Below the pieces are notes generated by a model. That model did no database searches. It had not been told where the DNA came from and worked only from the letters and a program-made list of their open reading frames with translations. From Cladorrhinum sp. PSN259 (Eukaryota; Ascomycota; Sordariomycetes; Sordariales; Podosporaceae), in contig MU867097.1 of NCBI GenBank assembly GCA_033725935.1, positions 1-64,000 of the forward strand: a stretch of 64,000 nt of DNA. Reading direction: 5' to 3'. A program made the position numbers and the translations under genes. Every line of letters begins with the position of its first letter. Position 1 is the stretch's first letter. Shown piece after piece: positions 10,968-22,328 of this stretch.

Positions 10968-11484
10968 ATGACCGACACAGAGAATAAATCCGCGCCCGAG
11001 GTCAGCGTCGACGAGACACCCATCTCGCCCAATGTGGAAAGGAAAAACTCACTCGAGCGCGCCCTTCAACACCGCCCAGAGCGCCAGGCGCTTATTGAAA
11101 GTACGAACAAGTCCCCATATTGCCGTGGAATAGAACAATCCACTTACAGATTGTGTTTAGGGAACATCCTCCCAGCATCGACAGCTGCGCCCAGCATCCA
11201 GGCACAACAGCGCGAGGTAAGCTCTTACTTTTTTGAAGACAAAACCATACATATCTACACCCTTTGCCATCCACGAGGCGGCATACTAACCTATGGCTTG
11301 TCTCTCCCCTCATCAGCTCGAAAAGCACATGCGTGCCGATTCGCTCAACGAAAAGATTGCCCACCGCCCTCCGCCGGAGGAGGTTATCCAGAAGCACATC
11401 CTCCACGAAGACCCCCGTTCCCCCGAGGAGAAATATGCCGAGGCAATCGAGGACGAGTATGCCAAGCGTGAGGGTGGTGCGTGA
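10968..11484 (+). CDS. Small protein with two RPEL repeats
   Basis: Three exons: 10968-11100, 11161-11216 and 11317-11484, giving 118 residues. The introns are 60 and 100 bp; the second has a clear ACTAAC branch site near 11284. Splicing creates two consecutive RPEL motifs: LERALQHRPERQALIERNIL (residues 30-49) and LNEKIAHRPPPEEVIQKHIL (about 77-96). They are separated by a short Ala/Gln-rich linker. In animals RPEL repeats bind G-actin (MRTF, Phactr families). Short fungal RPEL proteins exist, but their role is not established to my knowledge. The rest is charged and has no membrane segment or signal peptide. Confidence 0.85.
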
Positions 11485-13204
11485 GTGCGGTGTCTGGTAT
11501 TTGTTATAATGTATGCATTGATTTTCGATTGTAAAAAAAAAACAATGGAGCCTTAGCTGGTCTGCGTGGGCTTGGTTGCCTTCTCTCTCTTCTATCTGCT
11601 ATTCGAGGCTGGGTAGCTTGGCACGGTGTATACTACCGATACACTTGTGTGTGCCGTAGTGGCAAATGGGCATACTTGGTACGGGCGAAGAAACCGGCTG
11701 TGTCTGGGCCGAACTCGTGTGTATGGTGTAAATGCAAGGCAGGGAAACCCAACGACAGAAAAATACAAAAAAGAAACGACCGATTGGCATGTGAATGTGT
11801 CTGCCCTACACTTCAAGGCTCCAAGGGACGGCGTCAGTTTGAGGCATCGAGGCGGAACGATGGCTTGGCAGACAGAGCTGACCAAATGACGTTTTCCCTC
11901 TCGTGTTCTGGTTAAAGGGTGAGAAAAAGAGAGGTAGACATTTGGACGGATGGACCAAATATTCAAGTCTGCCTCACTCATTCAATACAATATACATTTT
12001 ACAAATACCCCAATCCGGGCATTTAGACCGGCGTTGTCCGAACTTTTTCTTGCCTTTTACTTGCAATGCATACTCGGAGTGCTCCGTCGTGCACCAAATA
12101 AATTTTCCAAAACGAGTGAGAGTCTGCGCCACATGCATGGAGGCATGCGACGCACATGTATGTGTGTCGTGCAGCTTGTTCTTTTGTCTCCCTTTGGGCG
12201 CGAACCCGTTGGTAAAAAGGCGGGAGGCGGAAGGCGGCAGGGAGGCGAGCACCCAGTTCTAAAGTCTGATTGGTTGCAGAGTCATATTCCTCTACTTTAC
12301 AGAAACCCCCTGACCATTCGTACCTGCGACACCATTCTAGTCGGTTCCAGACAGTTTCTCATGATAATGGAGGTAGTGTATGCTTCTTTTTTTGAACTTG
12401 TTACAATGCCATTTTGGGCCCCCAGAGGCACGGGGTGGAGGCATACGTGTCCTAGGTTGTGTAAAGGGCGTGGTTCTTTTCCTCGTGGAGGCCGCTTACT
12501 ACACCGGTGTGTATGCCTCCTCACCAAGTTACATCTAGCGTGAGAAGAGGCAAGGGAGGGTGAGTGAGAAGACCGGGAATGTGTGTGTGTGTATGCCTCC
12601 CAACAAATTACACTGCTGTTGGCTGGATGTTTGAGGTGAGAAAGGTTGAGTGATTACGCAGGGGTGTGTAACTCAGATCATGGACATTTGATGAGCATAG
12701 TTGGAAAACAGAAGACGGTAAACACCGTTCAGAGGACAGAATGATGTAAAACTTGTTTGCTGAAAAAGCGTAAATTGATGATGGGATCAAAATTGTAGCT
12801 AAGAAATCCGAGCTCCCTGAGGTGTATTGTTCTAATACTAGTTACGATACTCTGATAAAGATGAGATGCAATATGGCCGCCTGAAATTCCCTTCTTCCAA
12901 AAAGCGCCACCCAGTTCCGAAATGCCCAAACACCCATCCAATGCCAATGATAGAATTAACCCGAGATAGCCAAACCGAAAACCTTGACAATTCCAAAACC
13001 CAATCCGAAAATCCCAAACCCAACCCAAGTTCTAAGCAATTACATATCGGGAATACAATTACGTGGACCGTAATCCAACAAACGAGAAGGAAGTTCTTTG
13101 ACAAAATCTTAAAAGCAGACTGCCGCCGGCCGAACGATAGACGAAGTGATGAGAAAGAGGCGACGAGCGGTTTGTTTCCTCATTTTGCAGGTTGCGCAAG
13201 GAGC
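11485..13204. other. Gene-free 1.7 kb between convergent genes
   Basis: Holds the 3' regions of the RPEL gene and of the small serine-rich gene that faces it. Several open frames occur on both strands, but none has a recognisable motif or a consistent splice pattern. The part 12430-12660 is rich in GTGTG and GAGGC runs; 12900-13030 is rich in CCAAAACCC-like runs. Nothing more can be supported. Confidence 0.5.
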
Positions 13205-13603
13205 TTATGGCCGCCGGCTGCTGCTGCCGCCGCCGCTCTTCTTGCTGCTGTGTCGGTGGTACTTGCCGGCATAGTCATAGTAGCCCGCATCGCGTGAGCT
13301 GGGCTCATCGGTGCTTGGATTGGCCTGACGATGCTCGATCACCGTGTTGTTGCCGCGGTGGCTGACCTTGACCCGGAATCCGTCTGCGGGCCTCAGTTAG
13401 CACCTTGCAGGTAGAAGATGGACATGAATTCATAAATGCTTACCTGCTTTGGCAGAGCGATACTCGCTATAGGAACCACCGGAGGTGTTTGAGGAGCCCA
13501 TTGTGTAGCTCCTTGGAGATGAGTAGGTGGACGACTGGCTGGATGATCGAGAGCCAGTGGCTGAGATGCCCTGGTGAACAATGGGAGTTTGGTAGCTGGA
13601 CAT
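13205..13603 (-). CDS. Small serine-rich hypothetical protein
   Basis: Exons 13444-13603 and 13205-13383 encode 112 residues. The intron is 60 bp (GTAAGC, GCTAAC branch, CCCGCAG) and joins SAKA to DGFRVKV. The N-terminal half is almost all Ser, Thr, Tyr and Gly (for example SRSSSQSSTYSSPRSY). A short ordered-looking core follows (GFRVKVSHRGNNTVIEHRQ), then YYDYAGKYHRH and a basic SKKSGGG..SRRP end. No signal peptide or membrane segment is seen. Good codon structure across a clean intron and a core that looks like a short beta hairpin support a real gene. Function unknown. Confidence 0.7.
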
Positions 13604-15473
13604 TCTTCAAGGGAGAGAGAGAATGGATCTGAGACGAGATAGTGTCCTAGACTAGGTGATTGCTGGCTGACTGGCTGAGTGTATAGGAGAGCAGATTGCT
13701 GTGAAATGGAAAGGGGCCATGATGAAAGGAGGAAGAGGAATTTGCGATGACTTTATAGGTTCTTACAACGGTTCGCATGGTGAGCAGACAGGGTGTGGAT
13801 AGTGATGTGAGGCGTGTGAGATATTGTTGCGCCTTGGGTAAGAACATTTCGACTACGCGGCGGTGTTCTGAACACCCCAGGCAGGCGTACTGCGAGGCGG
13901 CCAAATCGAGGAGAGCTGCCTTGATGTCCTCAGAAATGTGGAGTCAAGATTGTAGAGGTGACTCAAGAGCAAGGGTAGCAACCAGGGGAGAAAGTCAACA
14001 AAAGGAACTTGGGGGTCGGAGGTTGACGAAACACAATGATTGGCCGAACTTTGATGACAACCTCTCCCATCTGGGCTGCTTGCTGAATTTCCAACGAGCG
14101 CCTTTTTTTCCACTTGGAAAAAAGGACCGTCAGAAACAAGAGAAACAGGGGACCTTTGTCAGTCAAGGGAGCAACTGCGAGGCATCGCAAAGGGGACAAG
14201 CGGCAATTGGGAAACGTCCTTGTCTGTGTTCTAGGACTTCGGTGTCCCAATCAGAAGTGCCCTGGCTTCCTGGTCGCCCAATTGATCAATTGAAAGATAC
14301 TGGGACTTGTGACGCGACGACGACGATCATTTTGCTTCGGCCGCCCTTTCTGCAAGTGATTTGGCTCTTGGGCCGAGATGCAACGCTCTCGACATGATGA
14401 CCTGGAACAAACAGTGAGTCTTGTGAGCTTGCTGCCTAAGGATGGTGAACGTAATTACACCAAAAGCTAGTGCGGCTGCCTTGTATTTTCAAGCGAGTTT
14501 GTTTGGACGCTCCCAGGTGGCCCGGACGACCGCACCCATGACTCACTTTTGGGGGCTTGTTGGGCAAGAAATGGAAATTGTAAAAACTTGACATTTTGCC
14601 TTCGAAGACGCCTGTGGCAGTGTGGGCACTGAAGATCGCCTTTCGAGGATTTACGGTGAAGTTATTCGCTATCATTAAGCGCAAAGCTGGCTGATTCTGC
14701 TGTTGCAAGCAATGCCCCCCTGTGTTTCCAGTCGCCCTCCACCTACTTACCTACAGAAAAATCCGCCTGGGTGCCAACAACCAGATGCGTGTATGCTCAG
14801 TTGCGTACACAATGGTGCAGCCATGAGAGCGCACAAGTTGCGAAAGCCAATATCAATTCAGAGTCGCAATCAATTTGAAAGCTCGTCGGTTGGTGTTGTT
14901 GTAACTTGGATTGTCGAATATGGAAGCCGTTGGGGTTGGCTCAACAATGATGTCCAGGGTGTGCGGTTGACGTATGTATGCCCCGCCGTCTGAGTCCCAC
15001 TCTCTGATCGAAGACAAGGCTGCCCGGGGATTTGTCTTTGTGGCGATGCGCATTTGTTGAGAAGGCGTACTTTTGCATGGTGTTTCGTTGAAATAGGTCC
15101 GCGGACAGGCTCCCACCACAAATGGAATGATACCTGTATGGTTATCGACATGATCGAATCCGCCATCCAAAATGCCACTCGATGCCGATGGGAGATTTCG
15201 AGTGCGACCCCAAATCATCCTGGACCTGCAGCGGGCACCACTCCCAGGCCTTCTTGGCACGTAGTGGAGCCCTGTCGTCACCCGCTGTGAGGCAGAGATG
15301 GTGGTTGGATGATACAACGTCTTGAGTCTTGGAATTTGGGGTGTTGAGGGGCTCCAACTTCTTCTGACATCTGGCCTGATTTCGCCCAGACAGCTTACAA
15401 GTGCATTATCATCCGAACAGAAGTCCCCATCCTTCAACTTCACATTTACAAATCCAACTCCACAATTTCCAAA
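13604..15473. other. Gene-free 1.9 kb between divergent genes
   Basis: 5' regions of the small serine-rich gene (left) and the FKBP gene (right). A 253-codon minus-strand frame at 14853-15614 overlaps the FKBP signal-peptide exon. It has no recognisable domain, so it was not called. Confidence 0.5.
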
Positions 15474-16237
15474 ATGAAGGGTATTCTGCTGTCGCTTTCT
15501 CTCATTGCCTCGGCCGCTGTCGGCGTAATGGCCTCCGAGGACCTCGAAATTGATGTCACTCTTCCCGTCGAGTGCGATAGGAAGACGAAGAAGGGCGACA
15601 AGATCAATGTCCACTACAGTGGCACCCTCAAGTCCAATGGCCAGAAGTTCGATGCCAGTTAGTACCGCAAAACTAACCGGGCAAACAACTCGTCAGTTGC
15701 CAATTAATGCTAACAATACTCTGCTTTCCCTAGGCTACGACCGCGGTACACCTTTCGGATTCACTCTCGGTGGAGGCATGGTCATCAAGGGGTAGGTTGG
15801 GCAGCAAGGGAATTCCTTAACTGACACGAGTATTTGGTTCTAACATTGAGTAGCTGGGATGAAGGTCTTCTCGATATGTGCATCGGCGAGAAGCGCACCT
15901 TAACCATTGGTCCTAAGTTCGGCTACGGCGACCGCAGTGTTGGCCCTATTCCTGCGGGTTCTACCCTTGGTTCGTCGACCCAGAAGGATCTTCTTTGTCC
16001 TTTATGTGGTGTTTTTACTAATCTGTGCGGTGCGCAGTCTTCGAGACCGAATTGATGGGCATTGAGGGCGTTCCCAAGCCCGAGTCGATCGTCACTAAGT
16101 CCGCTACCGACACCCCAGCCGAGACCGCTGCCACAAATATCGCCGAGAAGGTAGCCAGTGTTGCGAAGGAAGCAGCCAAGGCGGCTGGGACCTTGGTTGC
16201 CGACAGTGACGGTGACCAGGAGCACAACGAACTCTAG
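15474..16237 (+). CDS. ER-retained FKBP-type peptidyl-prolyl isomerase (FKBP22-like)
   Basis: Four exons: 15474-15657, 15734-15791, 15854-15969 and 16038-16237, giving 185 residues. A signal peptide (about 1-20) precedes a complete FKBP domain (residues 30-130). Its FK506-pocket landmarks are YDRGTPFGFTLG, VIKGWDEGL, GYGDR and FETELMGI. An Ala/Lys-rich helical tail ends in HNEL, a fungal ER-retrieval signal. This layout matches Neurospora FKBP22, an ER-lumen isomerase linked to protein folding. The donor of intron 1 is GTTAGT and that of intron 3 GTTCGT, both weaker than usual. All three introns keep the family sequence without gaps. Confidence 0.93.
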
Positions 16238-17141
16238 GCTTAGGATTGTTGAGCTTCCCTTTGCTGTATATTAGAGGCGTTTCACTACGATATCCAGTCC
16301 GTGACGTGCCAGTTGGCGGAAACGCTTTGCGACAAAGGACACCCCTTTGCGCCACTGCTGCTGGACCCCAACTGGGTGCTCATACCCCCAATCTCGAAAA
16401 TCTGGACATGCCAGTTCTTTTGGATCTGGGATCATGCTGTTTCAATGTATCAAGCAAGTATTATCACCGATGAGCATCAATCTGGTTACTTCATGGGCGC
16501 TTCTCCTGAAAATCTCCTTTCCGTTGTTGTGTGTGTTATATCATGATGAGCTTGTCCATTTCTTAAACGCGTTCAATTCTGGAGCACGGATTCTAGGGAT
16601 TCCGAGCAGGTCTCTTCCTGGTTAGGGCTGAACAGGGCACTTTGACAAACTGGGGTGTGCTAATTCGCAGGTTCTGAACCTCATAGAAAATAGCACTGAC
16701 TCGCAGTCTTCAAGGTGGGACGACACGGCAATAACCGCTTATTTCAACGGCACTGCACTTTCCCTCACCCCTGAACACGCTGCATTCCGACGGCGCGCTG
16801 CAGCAGCATTGTCTGCAGGCGCAGTGCAGGCTCCTTCCCGGACAAAGCTTATTTTGCTTTAAGTTCAACCGTTGCAGATTCCCTTGCGAGAATACCTGTC
16901 TTCTCACCTTCTCACCGTCTTTTTGAGCTTGACGGTTCTGACACAGTCTCTATACAAAACCCTCGAGATATATCAACTATGCGCCGGAAATAGGCATGTC
17001 GTCAAACGGACGTGGGACCAAGAAACCTCCACCAATACCGTTATGCCGCCACCGCCACCGCTAACCTCGTTGTCTCCTTCTCACCGACACTTCAACCCAA
17101 CACCAACTAACTAGCCCTTTTGGTGAGTGTGGGAGGTGAGA
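16238..17141. other. Intergenic: FKBP 3' region and Trk promoter
   Basis: No gene is supported. Short frames between 16246 and 16625 overlap each other and have no motif. The 5' leader of the Trk gene probably begins after about 16900. Confidence 0.5.
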
Positions 17142-19435
17142 ATGGCTCATTGGCAAGATGAGTACTCTCACCACCACCCGCGCGCCTGGGCCATATTGGC
17201 TCGACTTCGCTCATGGCTCCCTCCGTTGAACTTCATTACCATTCACTATGCCTATTTCATCATCGTCTCTTTGGTGGCGTCGCTCATCTTCTGGGGCTCG
17301 TCGGATCCAGCCAAAAGCATCAGCTATATCGACAGCCTTTTTCTCGTTGTCAGTGCCATGACTGAGGCTGGGTTGAATACAGTCAACTTGAGCCAGATGA
17401 CGGCATGGCAGCAGACTCTGCTATTTCTACTCATAATATTTGGCAGCTCAATCTGGGTTTCCATTTGGACAGTTGCAGCACGCAAGCACGCCTTCGAAAA
17501 CCGGTTCCAATATGTCGTGCGGGCAGAACGCTTGCGAAGGGCAAACCGTGGAGGAAGTACCATGAGCCTGCCAAGGTTGCAGCGATTTCTCTCATTTCGG
17601 AGACCATTGTCGACAGCATCGGCGCAGATCTCTATTGGTCCTCCTGCAGATGATCGTGCGGATCAAGAGGCAGTGCTCCGTGCGACATCTCCGCCTGATA
17701 CATACAGGCTAGAACCGCCGCAGCCAATTGCACCCAATGTGGCCGATCTTTGTGTCTCGCCTTCTGGGACCCCATCTGATGCTGCTATCAGATCCCAAGA
17801 ACGACCTCCAACCCCTATTCACATCTCCTTTGTGGACACTCCCCACCCAACGACTCGAGTTCGTAGTAATGCTACGACCACATCAGTCCACCATCCTCCT
17901 TCGGAGAATCAGCCAGTGCGCCGGAATGCAAAAACCCTGGACGGTACGAATGACGACGAGAAAGGAGAGTCTAGCATGCGACACTTTCTCGCACGCCGTT
18001 CCGCTGGGAGAAACGCCCAGTTCCACGATCTGACCAGGGAAGAGCGCGAACATCTCGGTGGTTGCGAGTACAGGGCTCTGAAAGCTCTTTCTATCATCGT
18101 GCCGCTTTACTTTTTCCTCTGGCAGCTCCTGGGTTGTCTTGCCTTGGGTGCTTGGATCAACAACAACCAGCCGGGCCCGCCATTGGAAAATGGGATAAAC
18201 CCTTGGTGGTTAGGAATATTTAACGGTGTCTCAGCATTCAACAACTCTGGCATGTCGTTGCTGGATGCCAACATGATTCCGTTCCAGAACTCTTACTTTG
18301 TCCTCGTCACCATGGGTCTGCTGATACTAGCAGGGAACACGGCGTATCCCATCTTTCTTAGGCTGATCATTTGGTCATTGTTAAAGATCCTACTGGCAGT
18401 TACGCCGGAGGATGAATTTTCGGCGTTGAAAGATACCTTCAGGTTCATTCTTCAGTACCCGCGTCGGGTATATACGAATCTGTTTCCTGCTCGGGCCACC
18501 TGGTGGTTGCTATTCATGCTCATTCTGCTGAACAGCGTTGACTGGGTATCGTTCGAGCTTCTTAACCTTGGTAATCCGGCTATCGAGAGCATTCCACGCG
18601 GTCCTCGTGTCCTAGATGGGCTCTTTCAGGCATTGGGTAAGCTTGGTCTTTACACACATCCTAATGCGCAGTGAATGCTGACTCTCACTCTCCAGCGGTA
18701 CGATCGGGTGGATTCTACGTCGTCCCAATCACTTCAGTCTATATAGGCTTACAGGTTCTTTACGTGATCATGATGTATATATCCGTATATCCAGTCGTCA
18801 TTACAATGAGGCATAGCAACGTCTACGAGGAACGATCTCTTGGTATCTACAACGAGGATGATGTTTCCGAGACCGACCCAGAACAGGCATCACCGTTAGG
18901 TCATACTGCCCCTCGAGGTCGACAAAGACGAAGCAGTATGGTGACGACTTTGGGCCAGGCATTCAGTCACACCTTCACCTGGCATGGTGTTGGCGCCAGA
19001 GCACCTTCTTCCTCTCGTCAAAGCTCAGAGTCACGAATCAGCTTCATCAGTCAACAAATCCATGGACAGCTGGCGCATGATTTGTGGTGGCTTATCCTTG
19101 CCATACTCGTCATCGTGACGATCAACACCAGTCATTTCCTGGCGGATCCAGTCAACTTCAGTGTCTTCAACGTCATCTTCGAAGTCGTCTCGGCGTATGG
19201 GTGCGTGGGAATCAGTGTTGGGCTGCCGAATCAGTCTTATAGTTTTTCTGGGTCTTGGCGCGGGGCTTCAAAGCTGGTGCTTTGTGTTGTGATGCTTCGG
19301 GGCCGTCATCGTGGGCTGCCCGTCGCACTCGATCGGGCTGTCAGGTTGCCCGGAGAGGAGATGCATGAGGAAGAGGAGGAGGATCATAGGATAAGGAGGA
19401 GTATCACGAATCGGAGGGTTAGTGGGGAGGCGTAG
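17142..19435 (+). CDS. Trk-type potassium transporter
   Basis: Exons 17142-18636 and 18696-19435 give 744 residues; the intron (GTAAGC...CTCCAG) falls in the third pore region. The start is the first ATG after a stop (AGAATGGCT). The protein shows the Trk/HKT pattern of repeated M1-P-M2 units. Pore-loop signatures are AMTEAGLNTVN, FNNSGMSLLD, AVRSGGFYVVP and AYGCVGISVG, each with the filter glycine. A long hydrophilic loop (about 135-310, Ser/Pro-rich) separates the first unit from the rest, as in fungal Trk1, and a second polar loop (about 545-620) carries an RRSS patch. Role: K+ uptake at the plasma membrane. It is somewhat shorter than typical Trk1 of yeast or Neurospora. Confidence 0.92.
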
Positions 19436-19937
19436 ACGGCCGATAAGGGAGAGAGATGTGTAATTATATAGAACGATGATCGGCCAAGAAGAGGGTATAA
19501 TTATGAGTCGGGTTTTTTGGTCGAGCGAGGCGTTTGGGTCGTCATTATGCGGAACATGTACATACGAAACGGTTGTTTGGAACAGATGATAGAGATGAAT
19601 GTGTATGAGTGGACTAAGCTACAAAGCTTATACAAAAATATAGAAAGGGGTTGGGTTCAAATGTTCCAATGTGTGAAGTTCCCATCGATCATTCAACTTC
19701 TCAAACTTCCTTGTCGCCATACCGAGGCTGTTATAATAAACTGACGGGTGCCACACCTGACTCTTCAGGTGTATAGGTATTATCTCGAAGCAATGTACAT
19801 GTGCACGGAGAGGGTTGTTCAAATAAAGCACATATAGATGTGCATGCTTTGGTTGAAGTATAAGGCTTGCTATAGCCAGAGACAAGATCGAAACATATGG
19901 TGATCTACGAAACACAAGTATCCCCCAACTTTCTTTT
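19436..19937. other. Intergenic between convergent genes
   Basis: About 500 bp holding the 3' ends of the Trk and DNA polymerase kappa genes. Nothing else is recognised. Confidence 0.6.
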
Positions 19938-21921
19938 CTAACCAAATCTCAGCTTCTTCTGCCTGGGATCAGGCGCCGCCGCCGGCCTCCCTCTCTTCTT
20001 TTCTTTACTACTACCCTTCTTTGTATCCGCTGTTGCGATCCTGGCAACTATAGGCTGCTGAACAGAAGCACCAACTTCGTGCACCGTATCGCGTATTGCC
20101 TGCCTAGAGAGACACAAATCAATGTGTTCATTGAATTGTCTCTCATCAGGTTGTTGGGGCCGATTACAGATCGGACAGTCCCACCATTCTTCTCCTGGAG
20201 GCGAGAAGGAGGATTCCTTTTTGGGGTTAGGGAGGATTTCTTTGCCGTGTCTGCGGAAGGGGCTTCCATTTTCGTCGCTGTCGGCGGTGGGGGCAGTGGC
20301 GGCGGTGGTGGTTTCGGCGAGTAGTTCTTCTGGCCATTGTTCCCATTCACCTGCTGCGCTTGAATGTGTGGTTGTTTTAGGAACACTGCCCTCTCCATCC
20401 GACTTTTTGGACTTGAGACCGAAAAATGCGAGTGTATCCGGCTTCTTGGTGCTTACGAGATGCGTGCATCTCAGTCCCATCAATCGTAGCTTCAAGCCTG
20501 GGTTTTCCTGTTCTAATTTTGCCAGCATGGGTAGAGAGTGATTGTAGAGGTCGTCAGCTATGTATAAAGCCTTTGGTGTGGCCACCTGCCGCGTTAGGAC
20601 CTCGTAGGTGTGCAGTTTGACCTTGATGCACAGAGTTCGGCCCTTACACTCTGCTCGTCGCATGTCTCTCTCCAAATCTTCTGCCGTTTTCCTAAGCTGT
20701 TCGCGCATCTTGACTGGATCATCCATATCGCGGAATGTGCGTTCGGTTCCCACGGACTTGCGTTCGTATTCCTCAGCCGGCTGGATGTTTGTGCGGCCCA
20801 AACCGAGATAGCACCGCAACAAGAACTCATAGGTCTTGTCGCCGAATAGTTGTTCAATATACTGGCGTTGTGTGTATATGTCTCCGCAGGTTTTGATTCC
20901 GATTGATGCCAATTCACGCTCCAGCACTCGTCCGACACCGTTTACCTTTCGGCAAGGGAGATCACGCATGAATTCCATAATGGTTTCTCGGTCTCTGGGT
21001 AGAACGAACTGGCCATTTGGTTTGTTCATGTTCGAACAGATCTTGGCGAGGCGAGAATTCGCTGCTATGCCTGCCGAGACTGTGATTTTGGTCTTTTCGT
21101 GTATTTCCTGTCTCATCTGAGAAACCGCATCCTCTGGTCCCATATCGTGGTCGATGCAATATTGTGTAATGTTTAGGTATGCTTCATCGATACTTGCGCT
21201 CTCAAATCGGGGATCGTAATCCGCCAGAATCTCGCGCACCTCACCCGCTTTGGCATTGTATTTGTCGAAGTTGAGTGGCAGGAGGATAAGTTCCGGACAT
21301 AGCTTCTTCGCCACAAAGCCCGCCATACCGCTTCGGCAGCCAAACTTGCGCGCAACATAGTTGCATGTTGTCAAGACCCCACCACCAACAGCAAAGGGGA
21401 GGTTTTCGAGCTCAGGACGGTCAAGTAGTTCCACGGCGGCGTAGAAAGCATCGCAATCCATGTGGACTATGTGCTGGGTGAGGTCGCGGGTTGCCTCGAG
21501 CTCGGCAATTAACCTGTCGGCTGCTCGCAGTTCCCGAGAGAGGTCAAGCGTCTCAAGATGTCGCTTCTTTTCAACGATTTTGTCAATCCGTGCTGTGAGC
21601 GCCTTGTCCCTTTCTTCTTCCCGGTTGAAGAATTTCGAGCCCTTTGATGCATTGTAAATGATTTCGGAGACCTGGTTGAGGTCAGAACACCCTCAAGCTC
21701 GTCGAGTTTGATACATTTGCACATACCTTGGCTTGATCTACTTTGTCTTGACCGGCTTTGGTCAAGGAGGGGCCGAGGAGAGAATACTTGAGCGATGCAT
21801 GCTCAGACTCTTCATTCTTCTCAGCGGCATCATCTTTTTTCTCGGTCGAACCATTCTCGTCATTTGAGCCGATGACTTGATGACTATCTACAGCAGGTGT
21901 GGGCTGCTCTTCCGATGTCAT
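19938..21921 (-). CDS. DNA polymerase kappa (DinB-type Y-family translesion polymerase)
   Basis: Exons 21727-21921 and 19938-21671 give 642 residues; the intron is 55 bp (GTATGT...CTGACC...CCAG). The N-terminal extension FNREEERDKALTARID is typical of eukaryotic Pol kappa. Catalytic motifs are MDCDAFYAAVE (metal-binding Asp) and SASIDEAYLN (Asp-Glu). The helix-hairpin-helix and little-finger regions follow (LPCRKVNGVGRVLER; SVGTERTFRD). Near the C-terminus a single UBZ4-type zinc finger (CPICNRPQ...NEHIDLCL) should bind ubiquitinated PCNA, and a basic tail (KKGSSKEKKRGRP, KKLRFG) looks like a nuclear signal. Role: bypass of minor-groove DNA adducts in the nucleus. Confidence 0.95.
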
Positions 21922-22328
21922 CTTGAAATGTCGATCGGGTGTGGAAATGCTTGCGATTTACAAACGGGCGCTAGATTCATTGCAGTACAGTGTGCAAAAA
22001 GTCTCTCGTCACCGGATTAGATGCATTATGACATGCAGCATCAAAATCTCGGCAAGAGTGATGGCAACGGCGATGAAAGCAAGTTGTTGCAAGAGGTTGC
22101 AGAAAACGCGCGAAGCAAACAAAGACGCGTCTGGACCCCTCACGTCAGCACCACCAGGTCACGGGGTTTCTTGGCAGCCCTCCTCCCTTTATAACATAGT
22201 CTAATGGTCTGCCTACGCAGGAATATGGGTAACAACGGAATCATTCTCTTTTTCATATTCGCAAGGCTGCTCAAATGATTGACACGGTACTAGACGTGGA
22301 TTCGTAATTTTATCTCTGCAGTGACAGT
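21922..22328. other. Intergenic: polymerase kappa 5' region
   Basis: About 400 bp between two minus-strand genes. It serves as the promoter of the polymerase gene and the 3' region of the esterase-like gene. No motif was recognised. Confidence 0.6.

Noticed and set aside
14853..15614. 253-codon minus-strand frame overlapping the FKBP start
   Set aside because: It overlaps the FKBP signal-peptide exon, lacks any domain or signal, and its residue pattern looks random.
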